From Candidatus Kaistia colombiensis (lineage in GTDB: Bacteria; Pseudomonadota; Alphaproteobacteria; Rhizobiales; Kaistiaceae): a stretch of DNA of 64,000 nucleotides. How positions within the stretch are numbered: the stretch's first letter is position 1; each line of letters begins with the position of its first letter. The notes below the pieces were generated by a model. That model did not search any database. It was not told the DNA's origin and was given only the letters and a program-made list of their open reading frames with translations. A program made the position numbers and the translations under genes. Shown here in pieces: positions 35,009 to 43,908 of this stretch. The stretch lies in the NCBI GenBank assembly GCA_029203105.1, contig CP119318.1, positions 1,874,501 to 1,938,500 on the forward strand. The letters run 5' to 3'.

Positions 35009-36081
35009 AGGATTTCGAGCTGCAGCGCATCGGCCTGATCATGGAGCCTTCGGCGGACGAGCCGAATGAAGCGGAGGGCGTGCTCAATCCCGCCGCCATT
35101 CGCGGCAAGGACGGCCAGCTCTATCTGTTCCCCCGCCTGGTTGCGAAGGGCAATTATTCGCGGATCGGCATTGCCCGCGTGCTTTTCGACGCGGCCGGTG
35201 ATCCGCGCGGCGTCGAACGCATGGGTATCGCGCTCGAGCCCGAGGCTGATTACGAACTTCGAGAGGATGGCGGCGGATGCGAGGATCCGCGCATCAGCTA
35301 TGTCGATGCGCTTGACCACTATGTGATGACCTATACGGCGCTGTCGCCGCGCGGCCCCCGGATCGCCATCGCCGTCTCCGACGATCTGTTCCACTGGCAT
35401 CGGTTGGGGCTCGCGACTTTCCGCAACTATCACGGTATCGGATTCGTCGATGTCGACGACAAGGACGCCAGCGTCTTCAGCGCGCTGGTACCGGACCCGA
35501 TGGGCAGGCCGACGCTCGGCCTGATCCATCGCCCTCTGTTCCCCGGCACCCGACCCGAGGAAATCATCCACAAGCCCGCGTCGCAGCCGCAGGACACCTA
35601 TCGCGAATGCATCTGGATCTCTTATTGCCGGCTCGGCAATGGAGGCGACAAGCCGCAGCTCGACCAGTTCGTCGAACATCACCGGCTGATCTGTCCCGAG
35701 GCGATCTGGGAGCGGCTGAAGATCGGCGGCGGTGCACCGCCCATCCTGTGCCGGCATGGATGGCTGATGATCTACCACGGCGTCGGCGACATTTTTCACC
35801 CGAGCCTGCACGGTCGCAAGCTCTGCTATTCGGCCGGCGCGGCGGTGCTGTCGAAGGAGCATCCGAACCGGGTGCTCTATCGTTCGCCCGATCCGGTTCT
35901 GGTGCCCGACGGGCCGCTGGAATGGGAAGGGACGGTCGACAGCGTCGTGTTTCCGACCGGCATCGATCGCCGAGACGACTTGGGAACGCCCGACCGCTTC
36001 GATGTCTATTACGGTATGGCCGATGACCGCATCGGCGTGGCGCGGCTGAACGTGCCGGAGGCCCTGCCTATGACGCCGTGA
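35005..36081 (+). CDS. GH130-family glycoside phosphorylase or hydrolase, probably mannoside-active
   Basis: GH130 enzymes mostly phosphorolyse beta-mannosides to mannose 1-phosphate; some are hydrolases. The 358-residue protein starts at GTG 35005, overlapping the previous stop. Five-bladed propeller features are visible: 'LNPAAIRGKDGQLYLFPRLV' (residues 27-46), the family's key acidic motif 'GGCEDPRIS' near 89-97, 'VSDDLFHWHRLG', 'WLMIYHGVG' and 'LEWEGTVDSVVFPTG'. Phosphorylases need basic phosphate-binding residues that cannot be assigned without alignment. Coupling to a PMM-like protein argues for phosphorolysis. There is no signal peptide, so it acts on imported oligosaccharide. Confidence 0.85.
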   Translation: MKDFELQRIGLIMEPSADEPNEAEGVLNPAAIRGKDGQLYLFPRLVAKGNYSRIGIARVLFDAAGDPRGVERMGIALEPEADYELREDGGGCEDPRISYVDALDHYVMTYTALSPRGPRIAIAVSDDLFHWHRLGLATFRNYHGIGFVDVDDKDASVFSALVPDPMGRPTLGLIHRPLFPGTRPEEIIHKPASQPQDTYRECIWISYCRLGNGGDKPQLDQFVEHHRLICPEAIWERLKIGGGAPPILCRHGWLMIYHGVGDIFHPSLHGRKLCYSAGAAVLSKEHPNRVLYRSPDPVLVPDGPLEWEGTVDSVVFPTGIDRRDDLGTPDRFDVYYGMADDRIGVARLNVPEALPMTP

Positions 36082-36096
36082 GGCGACACTCGCGAC

Positions 36097-36125
36097 ATGC
36101 GGGCCGGCCGACGCCGGTCCCGCAT
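36097..36125. terminator. bidirectional hairpin between GH130 and the convergent permease
   Basis: ATGCGGG plus CGGC pairs with GCCG plus CCCGCAT around a short loop, with a small bulge. It lies in the 51-base gap between convergent stops. Confidence 0.55.
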
Positions 36126-36132
36126 GCCACGA

Positions 36133-37047
36133 CTATCCCTTGACTGCGCCCGCGGTCAGCCCGGCCACGATGTGCTTCTGGGCGGCGAAGAAGACGATGA
36201 TCGTCGGCAGGATGGTGAGCGTGATGAAGGCGAGCACCAATTGCCAGTCGGTCGAGAATTCACCCTGATAGACCATGATACCGAGCGGCCACGGATACTT
36301 GCCCTCGGTGTTGAGCAGGATCAGCGGCAGCAGGTAGCTGTTCCAGGAATTGACGAAGGCGACGATGCCGACGGTGGCCAGGATCGGGCGCGAAAGCGGC
36401 AGCGTGATATGCCAGAAATAGCGGATATAGCCGCAGCCATCGACCTGCGCCGCGTCGAACAGTTCATGTGGCACGTTCTGGAAGAACTTGCGGAACAGCA
36501 TGATGCTCATGCCGAGCCCGAAGGCGACCTGCGGCAGCACCACGCCCCAATAGGTGTCGAGCAGGCCGAGGTCGCGGATGCGGATGAACAGCGGCAGGAT
36601 CGCGGTCGCGACCGGGAACATCAGCCCGATCAGGAAATAGTTGAGCAGGAAGCCCGAGCCGAAGAATTTCACATGCGCGAAGGTGAAGGCGGCCATGGCG
36701 GCGACGGCGAGCGTCAGGATCACCGATAGCACAGCGATGATCAGTGAATTGCCGAGCATCTGCCAGTACCGTGCGCCGGCGAGGATATCGAGGTAGTTGG
36801 ACCAGACCCATTGGTTCGGCAGGCCGAACGGATTGACGCGCAGGTCGCCGAGCGTTTTGAAGCCGCCGACCGCCGTAGTGAGCAGCGGCAGCAGCACCAC
36901 CGCGGCGATCAGGAGGAGGCTCGCATAGAGATAGAGCCAGGTGACGAAGCTCATCCGATGCTTGGAAAACACCTCGCGTCGGCGGCGCGGCGCGATGACG
37001 GATGGTTCGGTGAGGGACTTTCCGGCGATGATGGTCTGATCAGTCAT
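36133..37047 (-). CDS. carbohydrate ABC transporter permease (MalG-like)
   Basis: Second membrane subunit of a CUT1 importer, 304 residues. After a polar N-terminus with 'PRRRREVFSKHRM' come six membrane segments. The EAA loop 'LFDAAQVDGCGYIRYFWHITLP' type is near residue 200 and the C-terminus is 'QKHIVAGLTAGAVKG'. Its start overlaps the partner permease stop by eight bases. It faces the GH130 gene tail to tail, so the importer probably brings in the oligosaccharide that GH130 degrades. Confidence 0.92.
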   Translation of the reverse strand: MTDQTIIAGKSLTEPSVIAPRRRREVFSKHRMSFVTWLYLYASLLLIAAVVLLPLLTTAVGGFKTLGDLRVNPFGLPNQWVWSNYLDILAGARYWQMLGNSLIIAVLSVILTLAVAAMAAFTFAHVKFFGSGFLLNYFLIGLMFPVATAILPLFIRIRDLGLLDTYWGVVLPQVAFGLGMSIMLFRKFFQNVPHELFDAAQVDGCGYIRYFWHITLPLSRPILATVGIVAFVNSWNSYLLPLILLNTEGKYPWPLGIMVYQGEFSTDWQLVLAFITLTILPTIIVFFAAQKHIVAGLTAGAVKG

Positions 37048-37954
37048 TGCGCATAAAAATCCGTTTGTAGCCGAAGGCGAGCGTCACGCAGATCACGAAC
37101 AGCACCACGCCGACGGCACTGCCGAAGCCGACTTTCATGCGGGTGATGCCGTAGGAATAGAGGAAGGTGACCATGGTCTGGGTGCTGTTCGACGGCCCGC
37201 CGCCGGTCAGCGGCATGATCATGTCGAAGAGCTGCAGCGAGCCGATCACCGAGAAGAAGACGGAAAGCCGGATCGTCGGCGCCAGCAGCGGCAGCGTGAT
37301 GTTGCGGAAGCGCTGCCAGCGCGTTGCTCCGTCCATCTCGGCCGCTTCGTAATAGCTCTTGTCGATCGATTGCAGGCCCGCGATGAACAGCATCATGTGG
37401 AAGCCGAAATACTTCCAGACGATGACGCCGAGCACGGCATAGATCGCGAGGTTCTTGTCGGCCAGCACATAGGGCGAGGCGACGTTGAAGAACGAGGCGA
37501 TGGCGGCGAACAGGCCGTAATCGCCGTCATAGACGAAGCGCCAGATCAGGCCGGCCGCCACGTCCGCCAGCACATAGGGCATGAAAAAGATCAGCCGGAA
37601 CGACACCGCGCCGGGGATGCGGTGCGAGACCATCGTCGCGAGCCAGAGCGCCAAGGGGATCTGGATCGCGATGGAGACGAGCATGATCAGCCCGTTATTC
37701 ATCAGCGCCTGGCGGAACGCGCCATTGCGGAACAGAAGCTCGAAATTCTTCAGGCCAATGAACTTCTCCGGCAGGCCGTAGCCGTTCCAGTCATAGAGGC
37801 TGTACCAGGCCGCTTCGCCCATCGGCAGGATGACGAAGAGGGTGAACACCAACAGGGCAGGCGGGAGGAACAGGATGAGGACCGGCAAGGTTCCCTTGTT
37901 CCTGGGGCGGCCGCGGATGCCCGGGGCGCGCGCGGCGATCATGGTTTGGCTCAT
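37040..37954 (-). CDS. carbohydrate ABC transporter permease (MalF-like)
   Basis: First membrane subunit of the same importer, 304 residues, six membrane segments beginning 'LPVLILFLPPALLVFTLFVILP'. EAA loop 'YYEAAEMDGATRWQRFRNITLP' type near residue 200. It follows the binding-protein gene after the hairpin at 37985-38016. Confidence 0.92.
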   Translation of the reverse strand: MSQTMIAARAPGIRGRPRNKGTLPVLILFLPPALLVFTLFVILPMGEAAWYSLYDWNGYGLPEKFIGLKNFELLFRNGAFRQALMNNGLIMLVSIAIQIPLALWLATMVSHRIPGAVSFRLIFFMPYVLADVAAGLIWRFVYDGDYGLFAAIASFFNVASPYVLADKNLAIYAVLGVIVWKYFGFHMMLFIAGLQSIDKSYYEAAEMDGATRWQRFRNITLPLLAPTIRLSVFFSVIGSLQLFDMIMPLTGGGPSNSTQTMVTFLYSYGITRMKVGFGSAVGVVLFVICVTLAFGYKRIFMRND

Positions 37955-37984
37955 CGGGGCCGGACTCTCTGACTAAGAAGGATC

Positions 37985-38016
37985 CGCCGCCGCGGTGAGG
38001 GAGACCCGCGGCGGCG
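37985..38016 (-). promoter_or_regulatory. intercistronic hairpin after the CUT1 binding-protein gene
   Basis: CGCCGCCGCGG (37985-37995) and CCGCGGCGGCG (38006-38016) are exact arms around ten bases, 18 bases beyond the stop at 38035. No T-run. Confidence 0.6.
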
Positions 38017-38034
38017 ACGGAAGCGCCTTGCGAA

Positions 38035-39303
38035 CTACTGTTCGAGTTCCCAGGCGTCCTGGATCTGCTGGGCAGCGTCTTCCGGCGACATCTGGCCCGA
38101 GACGATCTCGACGGAGACGTCGTTGACGACGCGTCCGACGGCCGGGCCGAGATCCTGGTCGAGGAAGTTCTGGTGCCAGGTCGACGCGGTGAGCTGCTTG
38201 GCCGATTCCGCGACGAGCGGATCCTTGACGCCTCCCTCGGAGCCGATGGCGACCGGGATCATGATGCCCTTCTCGGCTTGCAGTCGCTCATTGTCGGCAT
38301 TGGTCAGGAACGCGGCGAATTCGACCGCTTCCTTGGGGGCGTCCTTGCTGACAACCCAGGCGTTGAGACCGCCCAGCGTATCCGTGACCTTGCCGGCGCC
38401 GCCCGCGACTGCGGGGAAGGCGAAGCGGCCGAGATTGGCGGTGGCAATGCCCTTGCCGTCGGCGGCCTGATTGGCCTGGTTCTTCTCGGTTGCCTCGAAG
38501 CCGAGGATCATGGCCGCCTTGCCGTCGGCGAAAGTGCCGAGAGCCTGCGGCCACTTGGTGCCGAGATAGCCGGGCTGGAACGGCTCCAGCGCGCCGAGCG
38601 CCTTGAGCTGCTCGCCCGCCTTGATGAAAGGTTCAGCCTTGAAGCCGTCGCCACCGTTGGCCTTGGCCGTATCGAAGGCTTCCTTGCCGCCATTTCGCAT
38701 GGCGAGGTAGCTCCAGTAGAAATGCAGCGGCCACTTCTCGCCGCCACCGCCCGCGATCGGCACGATGCCGGCGTCTTTCAGCGTTTTCACGGCTGCGAGG
38801 AAGTCGTCCCAGGTCTGGATCTTGTCGGCGTCGACGCCCGCCTTCTTGAACAATTCCTTGTTATAGAAGAACGAGACGGTGCCCATCTTGTAGGGCACCG
38901 CCCAGATCTTGTCGTCGAAGGTCAGGCCGGTGACTGAGGCAGGGTTGTAGCTCTTCTGCCACTTGGCGCCATCGGCCTGCATTTCGGCCGTCATGTCCTT
39001 GATCGCGCCCGTTTCGGACTGCGCCTTCAGCACGCCGCCGGCCCAGGAATAGAAAATATGCGGCGCATCTTTCGACTGCAGCAGCGTCGGCAGCTTGGCC
39101 TTGAACGCTTCGTTTTCGAGGAACTGCGTCTGTACTGTGACGCCCGGATGGGACGCCTCGAACTGCTTGATGATGTCATCCCAGACCGCGAGCGTGACGG
39201 GATCGGTTTCGAGATGCATCCACTTGACGGTAACATCGGCAAGCGCTGTGCTGGCCGAAAGCGCAAGGCCGAGGGCCGCGCCGAAGAGCGTTCTGAACTT
39301 CAT
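38035..39303 (-). CDS. periplasmic sugar-binding protein (SBP family 1, CUT1)
   Basis: Receptor of the 37040/36133 importer. The frame is open to 39363, but ATG 39303 has GGGAGG seven bases ahead and starts the signal peptide 'MKFRTLFGAALGLALSASTALA' cleaved near residue 22. The 422-residue body has 'VTVKWMHLETDPVTLAVWDDII', 'APHIFYSWAGGVLKAQ', 'VPYKMGTVSFFYNKELFKKAGV' and 'KAAMILGFEATE', typical of oligosaccharide receptors. The operon has no ATPase gene. It is divergent from a ROK regulator that probably controls it. Confidence 0.92.
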   Translation of the reverse strand: MKFRTLFGAALGLALSASTALADVTVKWMHLETDPVTLAVWDDIIKQFEASHPGVTVQTQFLENEAFKAKLPTLLQSKDAPHIFYSWAGGVLKAQSETGAIKDMTAEMQADGAKWQKSYNPASVTGLTFDDKIWAVPYKMGTVSFFYNKELFKKAGVDADKIQTWDDFLAAVKTLKDAGIVPIAGGGGEKWPLHFYWSYLAMRNGGKEAFDTAKANGGDGFKAEPFIKAGEQLKALGALEPFQPGYLGTKWPQALGTFADGKAAMILGFEATEKNQANQAADGKGIATANLGRFAFPAVAGGAGKVTDTLGGLNAWVVSKDAPKEAVEFAAFLTNADNERLQAEKGIMIPVAIGSEGGVKDPLVAESAKQLTASTWHQNFLDQDLGPAVGRVVNDVSVEIVSGQMSPEDAAQQIQDAWELEQ

Positions 39304-39350
39304 CGATTGTCCTCCCAGACGGCCCCGGCTGTTTCCTCCCACCGGCGCTC

Positions 39351-39361
39351 GTTTAATAAAC
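39351..39361. promoter_or_regulatory. possible ROK operator
   Basis: GTTTA-A-TAAAC is an exact odd palindrome in the only AT-rich patch between the divergent binding-protein (start 39303) and ROK (start 39505) genes. ROK repressors of the NagC/XylR type use AT-rich sites of this kind. Confidence 0.45.
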
Positions 39362-39443
39362 AATGCGGATTAAATCTGTTCTCGTTCCGGGGCGTCTGTC
39401 AAGAGAAGCTCATATTTGTTGCGATGCAGCGCGGAATCTGGCG

Positions 39444-39472
39444 TTGACAGGCCCGCTTTGCAGTGTGAATAA
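39444..39472 (+). promoter_or_regulatory. possible promoter of the ROK regulator gene
   Basis: TTGACA (39444-39449), 17 bases, GAATAA (39467-39472). The -35 box is perfect, the -10 box weak. Confidence 0.4.
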
Positions 39473-39504
39473 CTGCCTGACCCGGAATAAATGGCCCCCA
39501 AGAA

Positions 39505-40722
39505 ATGAAGACAGCTGATCCCGAATTGATGCGTGCCATCAATCGCTTCCACGTGATGGACGCGATCCGGAGGTTTGGACCGATCTCGCGAGTCGAGATA
39601 TCGGACCGCACCCAATTGTCGGCGACGACCGTATCGGCGATCACCGCGGCGCTGCTCGATGACGGCTTGATCATCACCCAGCAACTGGGCGGCATCCGCG
39701 ATGCGACGCGCGGTCGGCCCCGCGTCATGCTGGAACTGAACCCCGCCGCCGCTCATGTCGTCGGCGTCAAGCTGGCGCTCGACCAGATCACCGTCGCGAC
39801 GACCAATTTCCGTGCCGACGTGCTGTCGAGTCTGGTGTTGCCGATCCGCTTGCAGCGTCAGTCCGTGTCGGTCATCGCCGATCTGGTCGAGGATGGCATT
39901 CGCCGCTCCGTTGCCGATGCCGGCCTCACCATGGAGCAGATTTCCGGCGTCTGCGTCGGCCTGCCCGGCGTCGTCGAGCGGATCGCCGGAATTTGCCGCG
40001 CCAGCCCGATTTTCGGCGAACGCGATGTGCCTTTCGCGGCCGAAATGACCGACCGGCTCGGTGGCGTCGTGGCGACGATCGACAGCGACGTCAACCTGGT
40101 CACCCTGGCCGAGCACTGGTTCGGCCAGGCTCGCGGTCTTGATGATTTTCTCGTCATTTCGGTCGAGGCCGGGCTCGGCCTCGGCATCATGCACAATGGC
40201 GAATTGTTCCGTGGCGCCAATGGCTTGAGCCCGGATCTCGGCGACCTGATGGTCCGCCCCCCGACGGGCAATGGTTCGACCCGGCTGGCAAGTGCAGCGT
40301 CCGAGGCGAGCATCGTCGCCGAGGCGCGCGAGATCCTGGCCGGCGAGGCGCACGAGCACGCGTTCCGGCTCGGTCGCGGCCTGGAGAAGATCCTGGAACT
40401 CGCGGAAGCGGGAGAGCCGCGAATTCTGGCCCTGCTCGAGCGGGCAGGCGGGGCGCTCGGCTTTGCCATCGCCAATTTGATCACGCTGTTCGCGCCGCCC
40501 AAGGTCATCATGGCCGGCGCTGCGCTGGAGGCGGGCGATGCGCTGGTCGGGCCGATCCGGCGCGCGGTGGCGGAGCTGCTGCCGCCGAGCCTTGCCGATG
40601 TTTCCGACATCGTCGTCCACCACTGGCAGGACGACATCTGGGCGCGCGGCGCGGCCGCGATGACGCTTCGCGACCTTTATGGCGCGCCCTGGAACACCAC
40701 GGGACCGGTCGTCCATCGCTGA
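39505..40722 (+). CDS. ROK-family transcriptional regulator (NagC/XylR type)
   Basis: Sugar-responsive repressor of 405 residues. Residues 1-75 form a MarR-like winged helix ('ISRVEISDRTQLSATTVSAITAALLDDGLI'). The ROK sugar-kinase-like domain follows, with 'GVCVGLPGVVER', 'DSDVNLVTLAEHWFGQARGLDDFLVISVEAGLG' pattern and 'PKVIMAGAALEAG'. The usual zinc-binding Cys-x-Cys-x-x-x-x-Cys motif is absent. It is divergent from the importer at 39303 and directly upstream of the Gfo/Idh and ThuA genes, so it may control both sides. Confidence 0.92.
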   Translation: MKTADPELMRAINRFHVMDAIRRFGPISRVEISDRTQLSATTVSAITAALLDDGLIITQQLGGIRDATRGRPRVMLELNPAAAHVVGVKLALDQITVATTNFRADVLSSLVLPIRLQRQSVSVIADLVEDGIRRSVADAGLTMEQISGVCVGLPGVVERIAGICRASPIFGERDVPFAAEMTDRLGGVVATIDSDVNLVTLAEHWFGQARGLDDFLVISVEAGLGLGIMHNGELFRGANGLSPDLGDLMVRPPTGNGSTRLASAASEASIVAEAREILAGEAHEHAFRLGRGLEKILELAEAGEPRILALLERAGGALGFAIANLITLFAPPKVIMAGAALEAGDALVGPIRRAVAELLPPSLADVSDIVVHHWQDDIWARGAAAMTLRDLYGAPWNTTGPVVHR

Positions 40723-40763
40723 CGACCGACGGGACAGAAATCGCATCCGGGAGAGAGCGCGAG

Positions 40764-41864
40764 ATGGTTGAGCGGGTAGGAATTGGTTTCATCGGCTGCG
40801 GCAATATCAGCGCGGCCTATCTGAAGGCGGCGGCGGGCTTCCCGATCCTCGACATTCGCGGCGTCGCCGATCTGAATGCCGACGCGGCAAACGCACGCGC
40901 GACGGAATTCGGCCTCAAGGCCATGTCGATTGACGCGATGCTGGCCGATCCTTCGATCGAGATCATCGTCAATCTGACGATCCCCAAGGCGCATGTCGAA
41001 GTCGGCCTTCAGGCTGTTGCCGCCGGCAAGCATGTGCATTCGGAAAAACCGCTCGGCATTTCCACGGTTGAGGCGCGAAAGCTGGTTGAGGCGGCGAGGG
41101 CCAAGGGCGTTCGCCTCGGCAGTGCGCCAGACACCTTCTTCGGCGGCGCGCACCAGACCAGCCGCAAGCTGATCGATGAAGGCGCCATCGGCACGCCGAT
41201 CGCCGGAACCGCCTTCTTCATGTGCCCCGGCCATGAACGCTGGCACCCCAATCCCGGCTTCTATTATCTCGATGGCGGCGGCCCCATGCTCGACATGGGC
41301 CCCTACTACGTCACCGATCTGGTCAATCTGCTCGGCCCCGTCGCCCGCGTCGCCGGCGTCGCAACCAAGCTGCGCGACGAGCGTCTCGTTACCAGCGAAC
41401 CGCTCAATGGCACGAAGATCCCGGTCGAGGTCGCGACCCATGTCGCCGGCACGCTGCAATTCGTCTCCGGCGCCGTCGTTACCATCGCGATGAGCTTCGA
41501 CGTGCCGCGCCACCAGCACAGCCCGATCGAACTCTATGGCTCGGCCGGCTCGATCCTGGTGCCCGATCCGAACCACTTTGGCGGCGATATCAAGCTGGCG
41601 ACGGCATCGGACGACTGGCAGACTGTGCCGACCCAGCACGGCTATGCCGACGGCAATTTCCGCGTCATCGGCGTCGCCGACATGGCCGAGGCGATCCGCA
41701 CCGGCCGGCCGCACCGCGCGAGCGGTGATCTCGCCTTCCATGCGCTGGAGGTGATGGAAGCATTCCAGCGCTCCTCCGATACCGGCGAGCACATCACGAT
41801 TTCGAGCCGTCCGGAACGCCCGGCCGCTCTGCCGGTCGGCGTCGCCATCGGCGCGCTCGGCTGA
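40764..41864 (+). CDS. Gfo/Idh/MocA-family NAD(P)-dependent oxidoreductase
   Basis: Probably oxidises or reduces a sugar, inositol or sugar-derived ketone in the cytoplasm. The 366-residue protein starts 'MVERVGIGFIGCGNISAAYLKAA' (Rossmann 'GFIGCGNIS', residues 8-16) and has the conserved 'HVHSEKPLGIS' with E-K-P near residue 95 and a C-terminal substrate domain including 'DGGGPMLDMGPYYVTDLVNLLG', whose D-x-G-x-H/Y position carries Tyr rather than His. The start has GGGAGAGAGCG ahead. It is followed by a ThuA-like gene after 30 bases, a common pairing. Confidence 0.92.
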   Translation: MVERVGIGFIGCGNISAAYLKAAAGFPILDIRGVADLNADAANARATEFGLKAMSIDAMLADPSIEIIVNLTIPKAHVEVGLQAVAAGKHVHSEKPLGISTVEARKLVEAARAKGVRLGSAPDTFFGGAHQTSRKLIDEGAIGTPIAGTAFFMCPGHERWHPNPGFYYLDGGGPMLDMGPYYVTDLVNLLGPVARVAGVATKLRDERLVTSEPLNGTKIPVEVATHVAGTLQFVSGAVVTIAMSFDVPRHQHSPIELYGSAGSILVPDPNHFGGDIKLATASDDWQTVPTQHGYADGNFRVIGVADMAEAIRTGRPHRASGDLAFHALEVMEAFQRSSDTGEHITISSRPERPAALPVGVAIGALG

Positions 41865-41894
41865 ACTGAAATCAATTCAACAGGGAGGGAGACC

Positions 41895-42539
41895 ATGCGC
41901 GAGGCATTGATTGTCTGGGGCGGCTGGAGCGGCCATGAGCCGGAGCAGGGCGCCAACATCATCGCGGGGATGCTCGAGGAAGAAGGCTTCAAGGTCTATC
42001 TGGAGAATTCGACCGAGGCGTTCGCCGATCCGGCCATTGCCGACATGAGCCTGATCGTGCCGATCTACACCATGTCGAAGATCGAGAAGGAGGAGCTTCT
42101 CAATCTGACCAAGGCAGTGGAGGGCGGCGTCGGTCTGGCCGGCTATCATGGTGGCATGGGCGACGCGTTCCGCGAGGCGGTCGAATACCAGTTCATGGTC
42201 GGCGGCCAGTGGGTCGCCCATCCCGGCAATATCATCGACTACCACGTCGATGTGACGAAGCCGGACGACCCGATCATGGAAGGCCTGCCGACGCGCTTCC
42301 CCTATCGCTCCGAGCACTACTACATGCATGTCGACCCTTCGAACGAGGTGCTCGCCACGACGACCTTCACCGGCGACCATGCCTACTGGATTGATGGCGT
42401 CGTCATGCCGGTGGTGTGGAAGCGCAAGCATGGCAAGGGGCGGGTGTTCTATTCGTCACTCGGCCATGTCGCCAGCGAGTTTCAGGTGCCGGAAATGAAC
42501 ACGATCGTGCGCCGCGGCCTGCTCTGGGCGGCGCGCTGA
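41895..42539 (+). CDS. ThuA-like domain protein (trehalose-utilisation family)
   Basis: Class-I glutamine-amidotransferase-like fold found with Gfo/Idh oxidoreductases in rhizobial disaccharide and 3-ketosugar pathways; exact reaction not established. The 214-residue protein begins 'MREALIVWGGWSGHEPEQGA' and has 'GGVGLAGYHGGMGDAFREA', 'YMHVDPSNEVLATTTF' and 'VVWKRKHGKGRVFYSSLGH', the ThuA pattern. GGGAGGGAG is ahead of the start. Cotranscribed with the oxidoreductase at 40764. Confidence 0.88.
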   Translation: MREALIVWGGWSGHEPEQGANIIAGMLEEEGFKVYLENSTEAFADPAIADMSLIVPIYTMSKIEKEELLNLTKAVEGGVGLAGYHGGMGDAFREAVEYQFMVGGQWVAHPGNIIDYHVDVTKPDDPIMEGLPTRFPYRSEHYYMHVDPSNEVLATTTFTGDHAYWIDGVVMPVVWKRKHGKGRVFYSSLGHVASEFQVPEMNTIVRRGLLWAAR

Positions 42540-42549
42540 TCTCGACATC

Positions 42550-42585
42550 TTCCGTCGCGGTCTCTCGGGGCTGCGACGGAATTTC
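42550..42585 (+). terminator. probable terminator after the ThuA-like gene
   Basis: TTCCGTCGC (42550-42558) and GCGACGGAA (42573-42581) are exact arms, followed by a short TTTC. Confidence 0.55.
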
Positions 42586-42862
42586 ACCTGTCTGGTGCCA
42601 TTCCGCGGTTTGAGCACGCAAAATGCGACGCCGAACGGCGAGGCACTCTTGTCGGCATGTCGCTTCTCGCGTCCTTTCTCTGCGGCGCCGCATCTTCAGC
42701 TCGGCTGATTCGCAGCGTCACCCTGTCAGGGCGGCTCTTCGGGAGCGCGGGCGTTGCGCTTGCTCTCTTGGGCCGTCAAAAGACTAGCGGCTACAAGACT
42801 TGCGCCAACGAGTCCCGCTTCAACAAGACCCGCGCCAACTCTGACACCGGACGAGTGATCTC
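42586..42862. other. intergenic region with a short direct repeat
   Basis: ACAAGACTTGCGCCAAC (42793-42809) and ACAAGACCCGCGCCAAC (42823-42839) are 15/17 identical and start 30 bases apart, just ahead of the aldo/keto reductase. They may be paired regulator sites. A 69-codon open frame here (42657-42866) has no Shine-Dalgarno and I do not call it. Confidence 0.35.
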
Positions 42863-43891
42863 ATGAAAGCCTCAGACAAGAAGCACCTTAAGCGTGCAAA
42901 CATCGACCTGACCCTGCTCGGCCTGGGCACAGCTCCGTTCGGCGGCCTCTATGCTCCCGTCGCGGTCGGCGACGCCGAGGCAGCGATGCAGACGGCCTGG
43001 GATGCGGGCCTGCGCTATTTCGACAGCGCGCCGATGTATGGGCTGGGCCGCGCCGAGCATCTGATGGGTCATTTCCTGCGCGAGCAGGACGTCAACTCTT
43101 TCCACATCAGCACCAAGGTCGGTCGCCTGATGAGCTTCGAGCGTCCGGGCCGTACCTTGCCGCCGGAAGCACCGAAGAACGAGTTCGACTCCGGCTGGAG
43201 CAACGGCCTGCCGTTCCGCGAAGTGTTCGATTATTCCTACGACGCGATCCTGCGTTCCTATGATGACAGTCGCCAGCGCACCGGACTCGGCCGTCTCGAC
43301 ATCCTGTTCCTGCACGATATCGGCCGTGTCACGCATGGCGAACTGCACGATCATCATTGGGGCGCGCTGACCAAGGGCGGCGGCTTCAAGGCGCTGGCCG
43401 AACTGAAGGCCGCCGGCCTGATCGCCGGCTTCGGTCTCGGCGTCAATGAATGGCAGGTCATCCGCGATGCCATGCAGGAGGCCGATCTCGACGTCTGCCT
43501 GCTCGCGGGTCGCTACACCCTGCTCGATGGCGACGCGGCTGAAACCTTCCTGCCGCTGGCCAAGAAGCACGAGGTCGATCTCGTCATCGGCGGCGTGTTC
43601 AATTCTGGCATCCTGGCGTCGACGTCGGGCCGCAAGAAGTTCAACTATGTCGATGCCCCGGCGGAGGTTCTTGCCAAGGTCGAGAAGCTGGAGGCCGTTT
43701 GCCGTCGCTTCGACGTGCCGCTGCCGGCTGCTGCGATCCAGTATCCGCTGCGCCATCCGGCCGCGACCGTCGTCGTGATCGGCGCCAAGACGGCGGCGCA
43801 GGTGAAGGGCAATGTCGAATGGTTCGAGCGCGACATCCCCGAGGAGCTGTGGACGACGCTTGAGGCCGAAGGCCTGATCCCGTCGCTCTGA
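42863..43891 (+). CDS. aldo/keto reductase, sugar 1-dehydrogenase type (L-fucose / D-threo-aldose dehydrogenase-like)
   Basis: Probably oxidises an aldose to its lactone. The 342-residue protein has D and Y of the tetrad in 'YFDSAPMYGLG' (near 52-60), K in 'ISTKVGRL' and H in 'ILFLHDIGR'. The late 'VIGGVFNSGILAS' and 'PAAAIQYPLRHPAATVVVIGAKT' segments match the D-threo-aldose dehydrogenase group and are shared with the genes at 52813 and 63466. The Shine-Dalgarno is weak. It ends at a good terminator and precedes a CUT2 importer, which may supply its substrate. Confidence 0.88.
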   Translation: MKASDKKHLKRANIDLTLLGLGTAPFGGLYAPVAVGDAEAAMQTAWDAGLRYFDSAPMYGLGRAEHLMGHFLREQDVNSFHISTKVGRLMSFERPGRTLPPEAPKNEFDSGWSNGLPFREVFDYSYDAILRSYDDSRQRTGLGRLDILFLHDIGRVTHGELHDHHWGALTKGGGFKALAELKAAGLIAGFGLGVNEWQVIRDAMQEADLDVCLLAGRYTLLDGDAAETFLPLAKKHEVDLVIGGVFNSGILASTSGRKKFNYVDAPAEVLAKVEKLEAVCRRFDVPLPAAAIQYPLRHPAATVVVIGAKTAAQVKGNVEWFERDIPEELWTTLEAEGLIPSL

Positions 43892-43908
43892 GTTTCTCGC
43901 CAGATTTG

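Noticed and set aside
42657..42866. 69-codon frame between ThuA-like and aldo/keto reductase genes
   Set aside because: No ribosome-binding site, no recognisable pattern, and it overlaps the next start by four bases only by chance.
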